64,000 nt of DNA from an uncultured Porticoccus sp. GTDB taxonomy: Bacteria; Pseudomonadota; Gammaproteobacteria; Pseudomonadales; Porticoccaceae. Below, piece after piece: positions 24,798-33,351 of the stretch; the first letter of the stretch is position 1, and the number at the start of each line of letters is the position of its first letter. The DNA lies in assembly GCA_947259505.1 (NCBI GenBank), contig CAMYLT010000008.1, positions 62,001 through 126,000 on the forward strand, written 5' to 3'. The notes beneath the pieces were generated by a model. That model was not told the origin of the DNA, ran no database searches, and was given only the letters and a program-made list of their open reading frames with translations. The position numbers were made by a program, and so were the translations under genes.

Positions 24798-25283
24798 GTG
24801 CAGCCTGCTGAAATACGCCGCAGCCAATGGCTCGAGCGGATAGAAACCTCGATGTTTTCCCTTTTGAAACGAGCGCCTTTTACACCTCAGGGGATCGTGC
24901 TGAAAAAGTTACTCGAGCATGTTTTGTCTGAGGCGATAGCCGAAGGAGATTTAACATTTCTTTCCGGCAGGTCAATCGAAATCAATGTGTCAGACATGGG
25001 GATTGGCTGGTGTATTGGTTTCGATGGCCAACAATTTCAGGTAACGCCTTTGGGTGGTTCCCCCGATGCCAGCATCAACGGCAGGGCCCGGTCCTTTGTG
25101 CTGCTTGCCGCTGGCCGTGAAGATCCGGACACACTGTTTTTTCGCCGCGAACTCAGCCTGGAGGGGGACACCGAACTCAGCCTGGGGATAAAAAACCTGC
25201 TGGACAGTATCGAGCGCGATGCTTTGCCGTTTCCGCTACAGACACTCTTGTCAGGCGCGGGAGAACTGGCAAGCAGGGTATAG
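24798..25283 (+). CDS. ubiT: UbiT, SCP2-domain factor for O2-independent ubiquinone synthesis
   Basis: This 161-residue cytosolic protein has a GTG start 13 bp after narL and a GGGGG ribosome site, so it probably shares the narL transcript. The SCP2 sterol-carrier fold is seen from about residue 35 to 130 (VLSEAIAEGDLTFLSGRSIEINV, GWCIGFDGQQF, SINGRARSFVLLAAGREDPDTLFFRRELSLEGDTELSLGIKNLLD). UbiT binds prenyl quinone intermediates and works with UbiU and UbiV, which are encoded convergently just downstream. This combination lets cells make ubiquinone without oxygen for nitrate respiration. Confidence 0.88.
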   Translation: MQPAEIRRSQWLERIETSMFSLLKRAPFTPQGIVLKKLLEHVLSEAIAEGDLTFLSGRSIEINVSDMGIGWCIGFDGQQFQVTPLGGSPDASINGRARSFVLLAAGREDPDTLFFRRELSLEGDTELSLGIKNLLDSIERDALPFPLQTLLSGAGELASRV

Positions 25284-25346
25284 GGCGCGCAGGCCTGGCC
25301 GCATTGCTCGCCGGGCCTTTTCCGCTCAGGTGTCGGAAAGCAGCGG

Positions 25347-26243
25347 CTATCTCAGTGTCATGCCCGCCTGCCCATACCAATAGCCATTACAGAGTCCTGA
25401 CGTACTGTGTTCCCTGGCAATAATGCCATCTGATCCGGGTTCTCCCCGTCGCACTTGATCAAATTGCGTCAATACTTCCATGGTGCCTTTGCTGGCGGGG
25501 CTAATGCGTAGAATGTCGACGCCGATCCCGGTCATGTCATGGAACGCGGGCAACAGATTGTGAACATCACCCGATTGGGTCTGAATACCATTCAGGGTGA
25601 AAAGGGATTGGTTTTCCCTGGTATCGAGCGGAATACCATCCGGATAGTCCAGGCAGCTCAGCTGACAGTCATCTTTGGGCAGGTTGCGGCTGCGGGCAGT
25701 GAAACAGCGTGCAGAGTAGGCCAGTGGCAGACGGCCATGACTGAAAATCTCCGTCTCAATCTGATCGGCGAAGCCCATTTTGCGAGCGTCCTCGAGAATG
25801 CCGTGCAGGGTGTCCCGACTCAGTTCCACCGGCATAACCCAGCGCTTTAGGCCCGCCCGGTGTAGCACCCGCAGACTCCGGGCATTGTAGATATTAATTG
25901 CGGAGCCTGCGACAAAGGGCAGCCGTCTCTCCGACAGAAATTCCACTGCGGCCATATCGTTGGCTTCCATCAGGCAGCCGCTGTGATCACACAGTTTGCG
26001 CAGCATGGCCAGATCGGCGCGGGATTCAATCAGCGCCAGGGTGGACAGTACGACTTCCTTGCCTTTTTCGAGTAATTCTGCCGCGAGCTCCAGCCAGTCT
26101 GACTGGCGCAGTTCTTGCCGTTTCGGGCAGATCGTTTCACCGAGATAAACAATGTCGGCGGGGGAGTCGAGCACCTGCTGGTAAAAGTCATTGACCTGTT
26201 GCCGCGGCCAGTAATAGAGAATAGGACCCAGTGACAATTTCAT
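25347..26243 (-). CDS. ubiV: UbiV, O2-independent ubiquinone hydroxylation, U32 family
   Basis: This 298-residue peptidase-U32-like protein is close in length to E. coli UbiV (292). It has the family segment DIVYLGETICPKRQELRQSDW near residues 33-53 and SHGRLPLAYSARCFTARSRNLPKDDCQLSCLDYP near 170-203, which includes cysteines expected to hold a [4Fe-4S] cluster. UbiU and UbiV form a heterodimer that hydroxylates the ubiquinone ring using prephenate instead of O2. It starts 13 bp after ubiU in an operon. Confidence 0.9.
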   Translation of the reverse strand: MKLSLGPILYYWPRQQVNDFYQQVLDSPADIVYLGETICPKRQELRQSDWLELAAELLEKGKEVVLSTLALIESRADLAMLRKLCDHSGCLMEANDMAAVEFLSERRLPFVAGSAINIYNARSLRVLHRAGLKRWVMPVELSRDTLHGILEDARKMGFADQIETEIFSHGRLPLAYSARCFTARSRNLPKDDCQLSCLDYPDGIPLDTRENQSLFTLNGIQTQSGDVHNLLPAFHDMTGIGVDILRISPASKGTMEVLTQFDQVRRGEPGSDGIIAREHSTSGLCNGYWYGQAGMTLR

Positions 26244-26256
26244 CGCTAATTAATCC

Positions 26257-27252
26257 TTACTGCCAGGGGCGTGAATAGGCCCCGAGCGTGGTCTGGCTTC
26301 CCTCGGAGACCTTTGCCAGCGACGTCATCCATTCACTCTTGGGACTGAACAGATCGCCGACTTCCCGGTAGTGATCCAATGCCTCCCGCCACACCCTAAC
26401 GACTTGGGCGACATAGGCCGGGCTGCGCTGTCGGCCCTCAATTTTGATGGCTTTGATACCAATCTCTGCGAGTTGGGGAATCAGCGTCAGCGTATTGAGA
26501 CTGGTGGGTTCTTCCAGCGCGTGGTAAATCTGGTTCTCTACCTTGAAGCGACCCTTGCAAAGGGTGGGGTAACCGGCGTTGTCCCCATTTTTAAATCGAT
26601 CAATCAGCACGCCGTTGAGCCGCGACTCTCTGCCGGTCGACGTTTCCTGCCAGCGAACCGCACTGGCCGGCGAGCAGGCACCACAGGTGTTGGGGGATTC
26701 CGCTGTGACATAGGACGATAGGTGGCAGCGGCCCTCTGCCATGATGCAAAGGCTGCCAAAACCGAACACTTCCAGATCCACAGGGCAGTTGGCAGCTAAT
26801 TGCCTGACCTGTGCCAGCGACAATACCCGTGGCAGCACAGCGCGACGTATGCCGAAGTGCCTTTGATAAAAACTCAGTGCGGCCGCGTTGGTGGCCGAGC
26901 CCTGTACAGACAGGTGCAGATTGAGTTGGGGGTGGTTTTCCCTGGCGTACTCCAGCACCCCGAGGTCGGCGACGATCAGGGCGTCAGCGCCCAGTTCAGC
27001 GGCGCGATCCACCGCCGCCTGCCAGCTCGGCCAGTTGTGCGGTTGGGGGTAGGTATTGATGGCGACAAATAATCGGACCCCGCAATTCCGTGCATACTCC
27101 AGAGCCTGGAGTGCTTTGCTGTCATTGAAGTTGAGTCCGGTGAAATGGCGGGCATTCGTGGCATCCCGAAAACCGATATAAACAGCATCCGCGCCGTTTT
27201 CTACGGCGGCTTTGAAGGCGGGCAGGCTGCCCGCTGGGCAAACGAGTTCCAT
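26257..27252 (-). CDS. ubiU: UbiU, O2-independent ubiquinone hydroxylation, U32 family
   Basis: From ATG 27252 the protein is 331 residues, the same length as E. coli UbiU, and opens MELVCPAGSLPAFKAAVENG as expected. DAVYIGFRDATNARHFTGLNF and FGFGSLCIMAEGRCHLSSYV are strong family matches. Cysteines in CIMAEGRC and NTCGACSP probably bind the iron-sulfur cluster. In-frame ATGs at 27273 and 27291 are possible but lie within or next to a terminator T-run. The uspA-like gene upstream ends in that terminator, so ubiUV needs read-through or its own promoter. Confidence 0.92.
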   Translation of the reverse strand: MELVCPAGSLPAFKAAVENGADAVYIGFRDATNARHFTGLNFNDSKALQALEYARNCGVRLFVAINTYPQPHNWPSWQAAVDRAAELGADALIVADLGVLEYARENHPQLNLHLSVQGSATNAAALSFYQRHFGIRRAVLPRVLSLAQVRQLAANCPVDLEVFGFGSLCIMAEGRCHLSSYVTAESPNTCGACSPASAVRWQETSTGRESRLNGVLIDRFKNGDNAGYPTLCKGRFKVENQIYHALEEPTSLNTLTLIPQLAEIGIKAIKIEGRQRSPAYVAQVVRVWREALDHYREVGDLFSPKSEWMTSLAKVSEGSQTTLGAYSRPWQ

Positions 27253-27273
27253 AGTGATTCCGACGGTGTTCAT

Positions 27274-27300
27274 AAAAAACGTCCGGCACAAGTCCGGACG
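27274..27300 (-). terminator. Rho-independent terminator between usp and ubiU
   Basis: On the minus strand, CGTCCGG-acttgtg-CCGGACG (27280-27300) is followed by TTTTTT. A second hairpin (GCCCTG...CAGGGC, 27306-27327) precedes it. It ends the usp transcript only about 22 bp before the ubiU start. Confidence 0.75.
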
Positions 27301-27348
27301 CCAAAGCCCTGTTGGAGGAAGCAGGGCAGCCTTGCTTTGCTAGAAAAA

Positions 27349-27780
27349 CTATTCTGAAACGGGTACCAGTAATACGTTTTGTTTTGCCCGATGAATGACC
27401 CCTGGTGCGGTCCCGCCGAGCAGTGTGTCGTAGAAAGGGCTGCGACCGTGATTGCCGATCACGATCAGATCGGCATGTAATCTGTCAGCGGCTTGAACCA
27501 GTTGGTCAACGGCTTTTCCTTCCAGCATCAGTGCCCGGCAGTTCACACCCTGGCCAACCAAGTCGTTGGCCATTGCCTGTAGTCGTTCGACGGCATCCCC
27601 ATAGGCAGCTTTCAAATCCGCTTCCACTTCCTCTTCAGCGGCACCTTCTGAACCTGGCAGCTCGGTTTCAACGGTGGCGAGTACCAGTTCGGCCTCATAG
27701 TGCCGAGCCAAATCTGAGGCGGCGGCGAGAATACTGTCGACATTTGAGTTCAGGTCGATAGCGGCAAAGATCGTTTTCAT
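27349..27780 (-). CDS. Universal stress protein UspA family
   Basis: This 143-residue single-domain Usp protein opens MKTIFAAIDLNSNVDSILAAASDLA. The ATP-binding signature is VIGNHGRSPFYDTLLGGTAPGVI near residues 113-135 (G-x2-G-x9-G pattern), and it ends KQNVLLVPV. I choose ATG 27780; the in-frame extension upstream has no family match and crosses the FNR-type box at 27851-27864. That box suggests anaerobic induction, as for Anr-controlled usp genes in pseudomonads that support anaerobic survival. Confidence 0.9.
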   Translation of the reverse strand: MKTIFAAIDLNSNVDSILAAASDLARHYEAELVLATVETELPGSEGAAEEEVEADLKAAYGDAVERLQAMANDLVGQGVNCRALMLEGKAVDQLVQAADRLHADLIVIGNHGRSPFYDTLLGGTAPGVIHRAKQNVLLVPVSE

Positions 27781-27850
27781 GGCTCGAGGCCTCCGGGTGA
27801 CCGAAAAATTATGACAGCTCAAATACTGGGGCTGTCCACTACACTTTGAA

Positions 27851-27864
27851 TTGACGTACATCAA
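27851..27864. promoter_or_regulatory. FNR/Anr-type box before usp
   Basis: TTGACGTACATCAA matches TTGATNNNNATCAA with one change and sits 71 bp upstream of the usp start. It may also drive ubiUV if transcription reads through the terminator. Confidence 0.65.
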
Positions 27865-27992
27865 ACATAGGCCGTCACGACCGTTTTCTTAGGAGGTACC
27901 ACTAAAAAACCTGTTGTTGCTGGTTGTCTTGTCTGGGGGTGTATCTGTTTTGTATCTCATTGTTATCAAAAGAATAGTTTGAAAGTCTGAAC

Positions 27993-28008
27993 TACCTCCT
28001 TGGTGGTA
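27993..28008. promoter_or_regulatory. NarL-like 7-2-7 repeat before the third NNP transporter
   Basis: TACCTCCTTGGTGGTA has two inverted heptamers with a 2-bp spacer. It lies 38 bp upstream of an FNR-type box, the usual order for NarL co-activation. Confidence 0.55.
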
Positions 28009-28045
28009 TTTGGGAAAATAGCGAGCAATTTTCACGAAATGAACG

Positions 28046-28059
28046 ATGACCTGGATCAA
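28046..28059. promoter_or_regulatory. FNR/Anr-type box before the third NNP transporter
   Basis: ATGACCTGGATCAA is close to the box before narK1. Placing it at -41.5 puts a start site near 28094, and TAGATT (28082-28087) fits as the -10 element. Confidence 0.6.
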
Positions 28060-28150
28060 CTGCATATCATGATCCTCTGGGTAGATTCACGGTGCCGGCC
28101 CGAAGCTGGCGATATTTCTGTCAGGCGCTGTACCCGTGAGGAGAAATACC

Positions 28151-29623
28151 ATGTCTCAGGCAAAAATTAATTTGCTGGACCTGAAAGATCCGAAGATCAA
28201 AACACTGCACATAACGTGGTTTGCCTTCTTTTTGAGTTTTGTTGTCTGGTTCAGTCATGCCCCTATGTTGGCGGTGATCAAGGAAGCCTTTGATCTCTCG
28301 GCCCAACAGGTCAAGGCGCTGATGATCTTGAATGTGGCAATGACCATTCCAGCCCGAATATTGATTGGCATTCTGGTGGATAAGTTCGGTCCCCGGCACG
28401 TCTACAGTGGTCTGCTGATTCTATCCGGCGGTATCTGCCTGTTATTTGCTTCGGCAAACAGCTATGAGCAATTGGCGCTGTTCCGGTTCCTGTTGGGCTT
28501 TGTCGGCGCCGGATTTGTCATCGGCATTCGCATGGTAGGCGAGTGGTTTCCCGCCAAACAGGTGGGACTGGCTGAAGGCATTTACGGCGGCTGGGGTAAT
28601 TTCGGTTCTGCCGCCGCCGCTATGAGTCTGCCCACCATTGCCCTGATGTTCGGTGGCGAAAATGGCTGGCGCTACGCTTTGGGCCTGACCGGAGTGATTG
28701 CATCCGCATACGGTGTGTTTTATTACTTTCATGCCCGCAATACTCCGAAGGGTTCTACCTATTTCAAACCGAAAAAATCTGGCGGACTGGAAGTCACCAG
28801 CTGGCGGGATTTCTGGTTCTATCTGATCATGAACATCCCCATGTACATCGCCCTGGCGGTACTGGCCTGGAAGTTGTCGCCCTCTAACCTTGGCTTGCTG
28901 ACTACTTCTGCAGTGGACCTTATCTACGTCGGGTTGGTGGTGCTCTATGTGTTTCAGTCCTATCAGATTTGGAAAGTAAACCATGAGCATTTGAAGCAGG
29001 GTGTTCCGGAGATGCAGTGCTACCAGTTCAAGCAGGTGGCCATTCTCGACTGGTCATACTTTGTGACTTTCGGCTCTGAGCTGGCAGTGGTGTCCATGCT
29101 GCCGTTGTTCTTTCTGGAGACGTTTCAGGGGTTAGACCCGGTCAAGGCCGGTCTGTTGGCGTCCGGTTTCGCCTTTATGAACCTGGCTGCCCGCCCCGGT
29201 GGCGGTTGGATGAGCGACCGGTTTGGTCGTCGCAAAACCATGATGATTTTGATTGCCGGGTTGGCCGCAGGATACTTCCTGCTCAGCCAGATCAATGGTG
29301 GCTGGTGGATTCCTCTGGCAGTGATTGCCACCATGTGTTGTTCGTTCTTTGTGCAGGCAGGCGAAGGTGCGGTCTTTGCCATGGTGCCGCTGGTGCAACG
29401 TCGCATGACCGGTCAGATTGCCGGCATGGCTGGAGCCTACGGTAATGTGGGTGGCGTGACCTATCTGACCATCTTGTCTTTCGTTGACTACAATACGTTT
29501 TTCCTGTTGATTGCTGCATCTGCGGGTATCGTTTTCCTGGCCGTGCTGTTCCTGAAAGAGCCCTCCGGTAAAATCGCGGAGATTCTCCCCGATGGAACCG
29601 TAGAACTGATCGACGTGAGCTGA
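28151..29623 (+). CDS. NNP-family nitrate/nitrite transporter
   Basis: This 490-residue MFS transporter is the third NNP protein in the window. The N-terminus [38 protein letters not shown], the [17 protein letters not shown] segment ([33 protein letters not shown]) and [16 protein letters not shown] are characteristic. The start at 28151 follows GAGGAG. A PP2C-kinase fusion gene follows 44 bp downstream. In Pseudomonas this pair often accompanies assimilatory nirBD, which is not seen here. Control by FNR- and NarL-like sites argues for a respiratory role. Confidence 0.92.
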   Translation: MSQAKINLLDLKDPKIKTLHITWFAFFLSFVVWFSHAPMLAVIKEAFDLSAQQVKALMILNVAMTIPARILIGILVDKFGPRHVYSGLLILSGGICLLFASANSYEQLALFRFLLGFVGAGFVIGIRMVGEWFPAKQVGLAEGIYGGWGNFGSAAAAMSLPTIALMFGGENGWRYALGLTGVIASAYGVFYYFHARNTPKGSTYFKPKKSGGLEVTSWRDFWFYLIMNIPMYIALAVLAWKLSPSNLGLLTTSAVDLIYVGLVVLYVFQSYQIWKVNHEHLKQGVPEMQCYQFKQVAILDWSYFVTFGSELAVVSMLPLFFLETFQGLDPVKAGLLASGFAFMNLAARPGGGWMSDRFGRRKTMMILIAGLAAGYFLLSQINGGWWIPLAVIATMCCSFFVQAGEGAVFAMVPLVQRRMTGQIAGMAGAYGNVGGVTYLTILSFVDYNTFFLLIAASAGIVFLAVLFLKEPSGKIAEILPDGTVELIDVS

Positions 29624-29667
29624 TGATGACTGGCTCGCTAAATGCCTCGGGGGCGCATGATTGTTGA

Positions 29668-31404
29668 ATGGAAAATAACAACACGTTTCAAACAACAGTT
29701 GGCAGCTATTCAGATGCCGGGATCAAACCCGTCAATGAGGACGCTGTAGGCTTTCGCATCCCCGAGGACCATTTGCTCAATATTAAGGGCGCAGTGGCCG
29801 CCCTGGCAGATGGCGTCAGTACGGCTGAGGCGGGGAAGGAGGCGGCAGAACTGTGTATCAGCACGGTTCTGACCGACTACTACACCACCCCTGAGACCTG
29901 GAGTGTCAAACATGCCGTCCAGAAAATTCTCACCCCTCTGAACCGCCGTCTCTACAACCTTGGCCATGAAATTCACGATGAAGCCCGGGGCTATATCACG
30001 ACCCTGAGCATCCTGGTGATCAAGTCACACCTCGGTTATCTGTTCCATATCGGTGACAGTCGTATCTACCGATTGAGTGCAGAGGATCACCAGTTCACCC
30101 AGCTGACTCGTGACCACACCGCCGGAATTTCAGCCGAACAGAATTACCTGATCCGTGCCATGGGCATGGATACCAGTCTCAATGTCGACGCCAGTGTGGT
30201 GACTCTTAAACAGGGTGATGTTTTTCTGCTCTCCAGTGATGGTGTGCACGACTTTCTCTCTGCGGATGAACTGTGCCGATTGATTGAACTTCACTCGGAT
30301 GATTATGACGTTGCCTGCCGGGAAATTGTCACTGCCGCCAGAGATGCCGGTAGCAATGATAATCTCAGTTGTGTCTTGCTGCGCATCGACCAGCTGGGCT
30401 TGGAAAATATCGAGGATCTCAACGAGCGTCTCACCAGATTGCCGTTTCCCCCGGAGCTTTACCCCGGGCTGAAAATCGACGGCTATGAGGTACTGGCGGA
30501 AATGTATGCCAGCGAGCGCAGTCAGTTGTACCGGGTTAAAGACCTGGACAGCGGTGAAGAATTTGTGATGAAAACCCCGTCCCGCAACTATTGCGATGAT
30601 CCGGCCTATATTGAGCGTTTCATCATGGAGGAGTGGATTGGCATTCGGGTCGACCATGCCAACGTGGTTAAGGTGATTGCGCCGAAACAGGAACGAAAGT
30701 TTCTTTACTACCTGATGGAGCTGGTGCCGGGAGAGACCCTGGACAAGTGGCTGGAGTGTCATCCCGAGCGCCGCCCCCGCGATCTGATCGGCCTGGTTGA
30801 CCAGATTGCCGCAGGGCTGGAAGCGCTGCATGAAAAAGAGACTGTCCATCAGGACCTGAAACCCAGCAATATCATGATCACGCCCAATTTGGAGATCAAA
30901 ATTGTGGATTTCGGCTCAGTCTATGCGCCGGGCATCCACGAAATTTTTACCCCGATGAATCGTGAGCTCGCGCTGGGCACACTGGACTACGCAGATCCCT
31001 CCTACCGCTTCCGCATCAACACCGGCATTCGCGGTGATATCTACTCGCTCGGCGTGATTGTTTACGAGATGTTTACCGGGTTTTTGCCCTATGGCTCACG
31101 CATTGATAAGTGTCATTCGCGCGAGGACTTCCTGCGATTACCCTACATTCCAAGCTATCATCACCGGGATGTGATTCCGCTGTGGTTTGATCGGGCACTG
31201 GAAAAAGCCGTGGCGATCGAACCGGATCTTCGCTATGACAGCCTGCGAACTTTTCTGCGCGATCTCAAACAGCCGAACCCTGAATTTCTGAAGGAAGACC
31301 CGCAACAGCCGGGCGAAAAGGATATGCTGCTGTTCTGGAAAATGCTTTCCTTTGTATTATTCGGGTTACTGATAATGTCGCTGTTGGTATCGGCGAGTCG
31401 CTGA
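29668..31404 (+). CDS. Bifunctional PP2C-type phosphatase / Ser-Thr kinase
   Basis: This 578-residue fusion has a PP2C domain at about residues 10-240: DAGIKPVNEDAVGF, ALADGVSTAEAGKEAA, LFHIGDSRIYRL, LLSSDGVHDFL and GSNDNLSCVLLRI supply the metal-binding Asp residues. A kinase domain covers about 270-530, with the nucleotide Lys in EEFVMKTPS, the catalytic loop HQDLKPSNIMI (HQD instead of HRD) and the metal motif DFGSVYAPG. The glycine loop is poorly conserved. One membrane segment lies at the extreme C-terminus (LLFWKMLSFVLFGLLIMSLLV), so both domains probably face the cytoplasm. The link to the preceding nitrate transporter suggests it regulates transport. Its target is unknown. Confidence 0.9.
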   Translation: MENNNTFQTTVGSYSDAGIKPVNEDAVGFRIPEDHLLNIKGAVAALADGVSTAEAGKEAAELCISTVLTDYYTTPETWSVKHAVQKILTPLNRRLYNLGHEIHDEARGYITTLSILVIKSHLGYLFHIGDSRIYRLSAEDHQFTQLTRDHTAGISAEQNYLIRAMGMDTSLNVDASVVTLKQGDVFLLSSDGVHDFLSADELCRLIELHSDDYDVACREIVTAARDAGSNDNLSCVLLRIDQLGLENIEDLNERLTRLPFPPELYPGLKIDGYEVLAEMYASERSQLYRVKDLDSGEEFVMKTPSRNYCDDPAYIERFIMEEWIGIRVDHANVVKVIAPKQERKFLYYLMELVPGETLDKWLECHPERRPRDLIGLVDQIAAGLEALHEKETVHQDLKPSNIMITPNLEIKIVDFGSVYAPGIHEIFTPMNRELALGTLDYADPSYRFRINTGIRGDIYSLGVIVYEMFTGFLPYGSRIDKCHSREDFLRLPYIPSYHHRDVIPLWFDRALEKAVAIEPDLRYDSLRTFLRDLKQPNPEFLKEDPQQPGEKDMLLFWKMLSFVLFGLLIMSLLVSASR

Positions 31405-31466
31405 CACCGCAAGCGCTGCGATATCGATCTATACCATGAGATAACTGACCATAAACTGAGAGACAC

Positions 31467-32003
31467 ATGTCCCACGCTGCCAAAGAATTCACGCCCCTGA
31501 ACATTGCCGTACTCACCGTTTCCGATAGCCGCACCCTGGAGCAGGATACCTCTGGCCAGGTGCTGGTGGATCGCCTCACCGAAGCCGGTCATACCCTGGC
31601 CGACCGGGTATTGATCCCCGATGACATCTACCAGTTGCGAGCGGAAGTCTCCCGCTGGATTGCCGACCCTGCTGTACAGGTCGCATTAGTCACCGGAGGC
31701 ACAGGCTTTACGGATCGCGATTCGACTCCGGAGGCGCTGTTGCCCCTGTTCGACAAACAGGTAGAGGGTTTTGGTGAGCTGTTCCGGCAGATTTCCTATC
31801 AGGAAATCGGCACCTCCACCGTACAATCCCGTGCAGTGGCCGGGCTGGCCAATCGCACCCTGGTGTTCTGTATGCCCGGTTCAACCAATGCCTGTCGCAC
31901 TGCCTGGGACAAAATTCTCGGCGAGCAGCTCGATGCCCGCACGCGCCCCTGTAACTTCATTCCCCATGTGGCGTTTGCCAAAGATTGCGAGAGTCGCGGA
32001 TGA
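31467..32003 (+). CDS. moaB: Molybdenum cofactor biosynthesis protein MoaB
   Basis: This 178-residue MogA/MoaB-type protein is associated with molybdopterin adenylation. Visible signatures are [18 protein letters not shown] near the start, [17 protein letters not shown] about residues 74-90, and [22 protein letters not shown] near 134-155. The moeA start overlaps its stop codon (ATGA), so the two are translationally coupled. Confidence 0.92.
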   Translation: MSHAAKEFTPLNIAVLTVSDSRTLEQDTSGQVLVDRLTEAGHTLADRVLIPDDIYQLRAEVSRWIADPAVQVALVTGGTGFTDRDSTPEALLPLFDKQVEGFGELFRQISYQEIGTSTVQSRAVAGLANRTLVFCMPGSTNACRTAWDKILGEQLDARTRPCNFIPHVAFAKDCESRG

Positions 32004-33232
32004 GCTGTTGTGACCAAACGGGCTTGATGACCGTCGAACAGGCGCTCGAAAAGCTGCTTGCGGCGGCCAGGCCCACGGCAGAGATTGAAACTGTTCCTCT
32101 GATGTCGGCGCTGGGCCGGGTGCTGGCAATGGATCAGTACTCCTCAGTAGATGTGCCCCCCGCAGACAACAGCGCGATGGATGGCTTTGCCCTGCGCTTT
32201 GCCGATACGGCTGTCGATGGTGAAACGACCCTGGTCATCAGCCAGCGCATTCCAGCAGGCGCCGTACCAGAAGCACTGCAACCGGGTACCGCCGCACGTA
32301 TTTTTACTGGCGCGGAAGTGCCTCCCGGTGCCGATACGGTGGTCATGCAGGAGCAATGTCGCTGGGATGAAGAGCGGGTGACCATTGCAGCGGGGATTAA
32401 ATCCGGTGCGAATATCCGCCCCCGTGGACAGGATATTAAAGAGGGTGCCTCAGTATTGCATGCAGGTCACCGGCTGAAACCTCAGGATCTGGGGTTGCTG
32501 GCCTCTGTCGGCATTGCCAGTGTCCCCGTATTTAGACGCCTCAAAGTGGCATTGCTCTGTACCGGCGATGAGCTGGTGGAGCCGGGTGAAGCCCTGCCAC
32601 CGGGCTATATCTACAATTCCAACCGTTATACCCTGGCAGGGCAAATTACTGCACTGGGCTTCGAATGCCTGGACCTGGGGATTGTGGCTGACAACGCTGA
32701 TGCCACCGAACAGGCTTTGCTCAAAGCCGCCGCCGAGGCGGACTGCATTCTTACCAGTGGAGGGGTTTCTGTCGGGGAGGAAGACCACGTCAAAGCCTGT
32801 GTCGACAAGCTGGGCAGCCTGGATTTGTGGCGCATGGCCATCAAGCCAGGCAAACCGCTGGCCTTTGGTCAGGTACAGGGTACGCCGTTTATCGGCTTGC
32901 CCGGCAACCCGGCCTCGGTGTTTGTCACCTTTGCCATTGCCGCGCGTCCTTATCTACTGAAAAGCCAGGGCGCTACGGATTACCTGCCGGTAGCGGTGTC
33001 GGTGACAGCCCGTTTCAGTCGCCCGAATTCGCCAAAACGCCAGGAATACCTGCGTGCCAGACTGGTGCTGGATGAACAGGGCAGAGCCTGTGCCGAGCTG
33101 GCGGGAAACCAGAGTAGTGGTGTGCTATCCACAGCCAGTAGCGGCAGTGGTTTTGTGATTCATCGTCTGGGAGAGGCGATCAATGACGGCGATATGGTTC
33201 CATTCCTGCCATTTTCGGCACTGTTATTTTAG
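32000..33232 (+). CDS. moeA: Molybdopterin molybdenumtransferase MoeA
   Basis: This 410-residue enzyme inserts molybdate into adenylated molybdopterin. It shows DVPPADNSAMDGFALRF near residue 52, IFTGAEVPPGADTVVMQE near 100, the mid-domain LLCTGDELVEPG, LTSGGVSVGEEDHV, and GLPGNPASVFVTF. The ATG at 32000 overlaps the moaB stop codon. An upstream in-frame start at 31985 would lie inside moaB and lacks family similarity. Confidence 0.94.
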   Translation: MSCCDQTGLMTVEQALEKLLAAARPTAEIETVPLMSALGRVLAMDQYSSVDVPPADNSAMDGFALRFADTAVDGETTLVISQRIPAGAVPEALQPGTAARIFTGAEVPPGADTVVMQEQCRWDEERVTIAAGIKSGANIRPRGQDIKEGASVLHAGHRLKPQDLGLLASVGIASVPVFRRLKVALLCTGDELVEPGEALPPGYIYNSNRYTLAGQITALGFECLDLGIVADNADATEQALLKAAAEADCILTSGGVSVGEEDHVKACVDKLGSLDLWRMAIKPGKPLAFGQVQGTPFIGLPGNPASVFVTFAIAARPYLLKSQGATDYLPVAVSVTARFSRPNSPKRQEYLRARLVLDEQGRACAELAGNQSSGVLSTASSGSGFVIHRLGEAINDGDMVPFLPFSALLF

Positions 33233-33258
33233 AGGCTGATTTCACGCTACTTGATCTA

Positions 33259-33281
33259 AGTGCTTTGCTGAGCAAAGCACT
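33259..33281. repeat. Perfect hairpin downstream of moeA
   Basis: AGTGCTTTGC and GCAAAGCACT form a perfect 10-bp stem with a 3-nt loop. There is no T-run, so it is at best a weak terminator or a processing signal after moeA. Confidence 0.45.
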
Positions 33282-33351
33282 ACCTTCTATGCTCTAGAGA
33301 CACATAATTTTTCAGCCACACCAGAGTGGCGAGTGAAGAGGATGTACTTCT

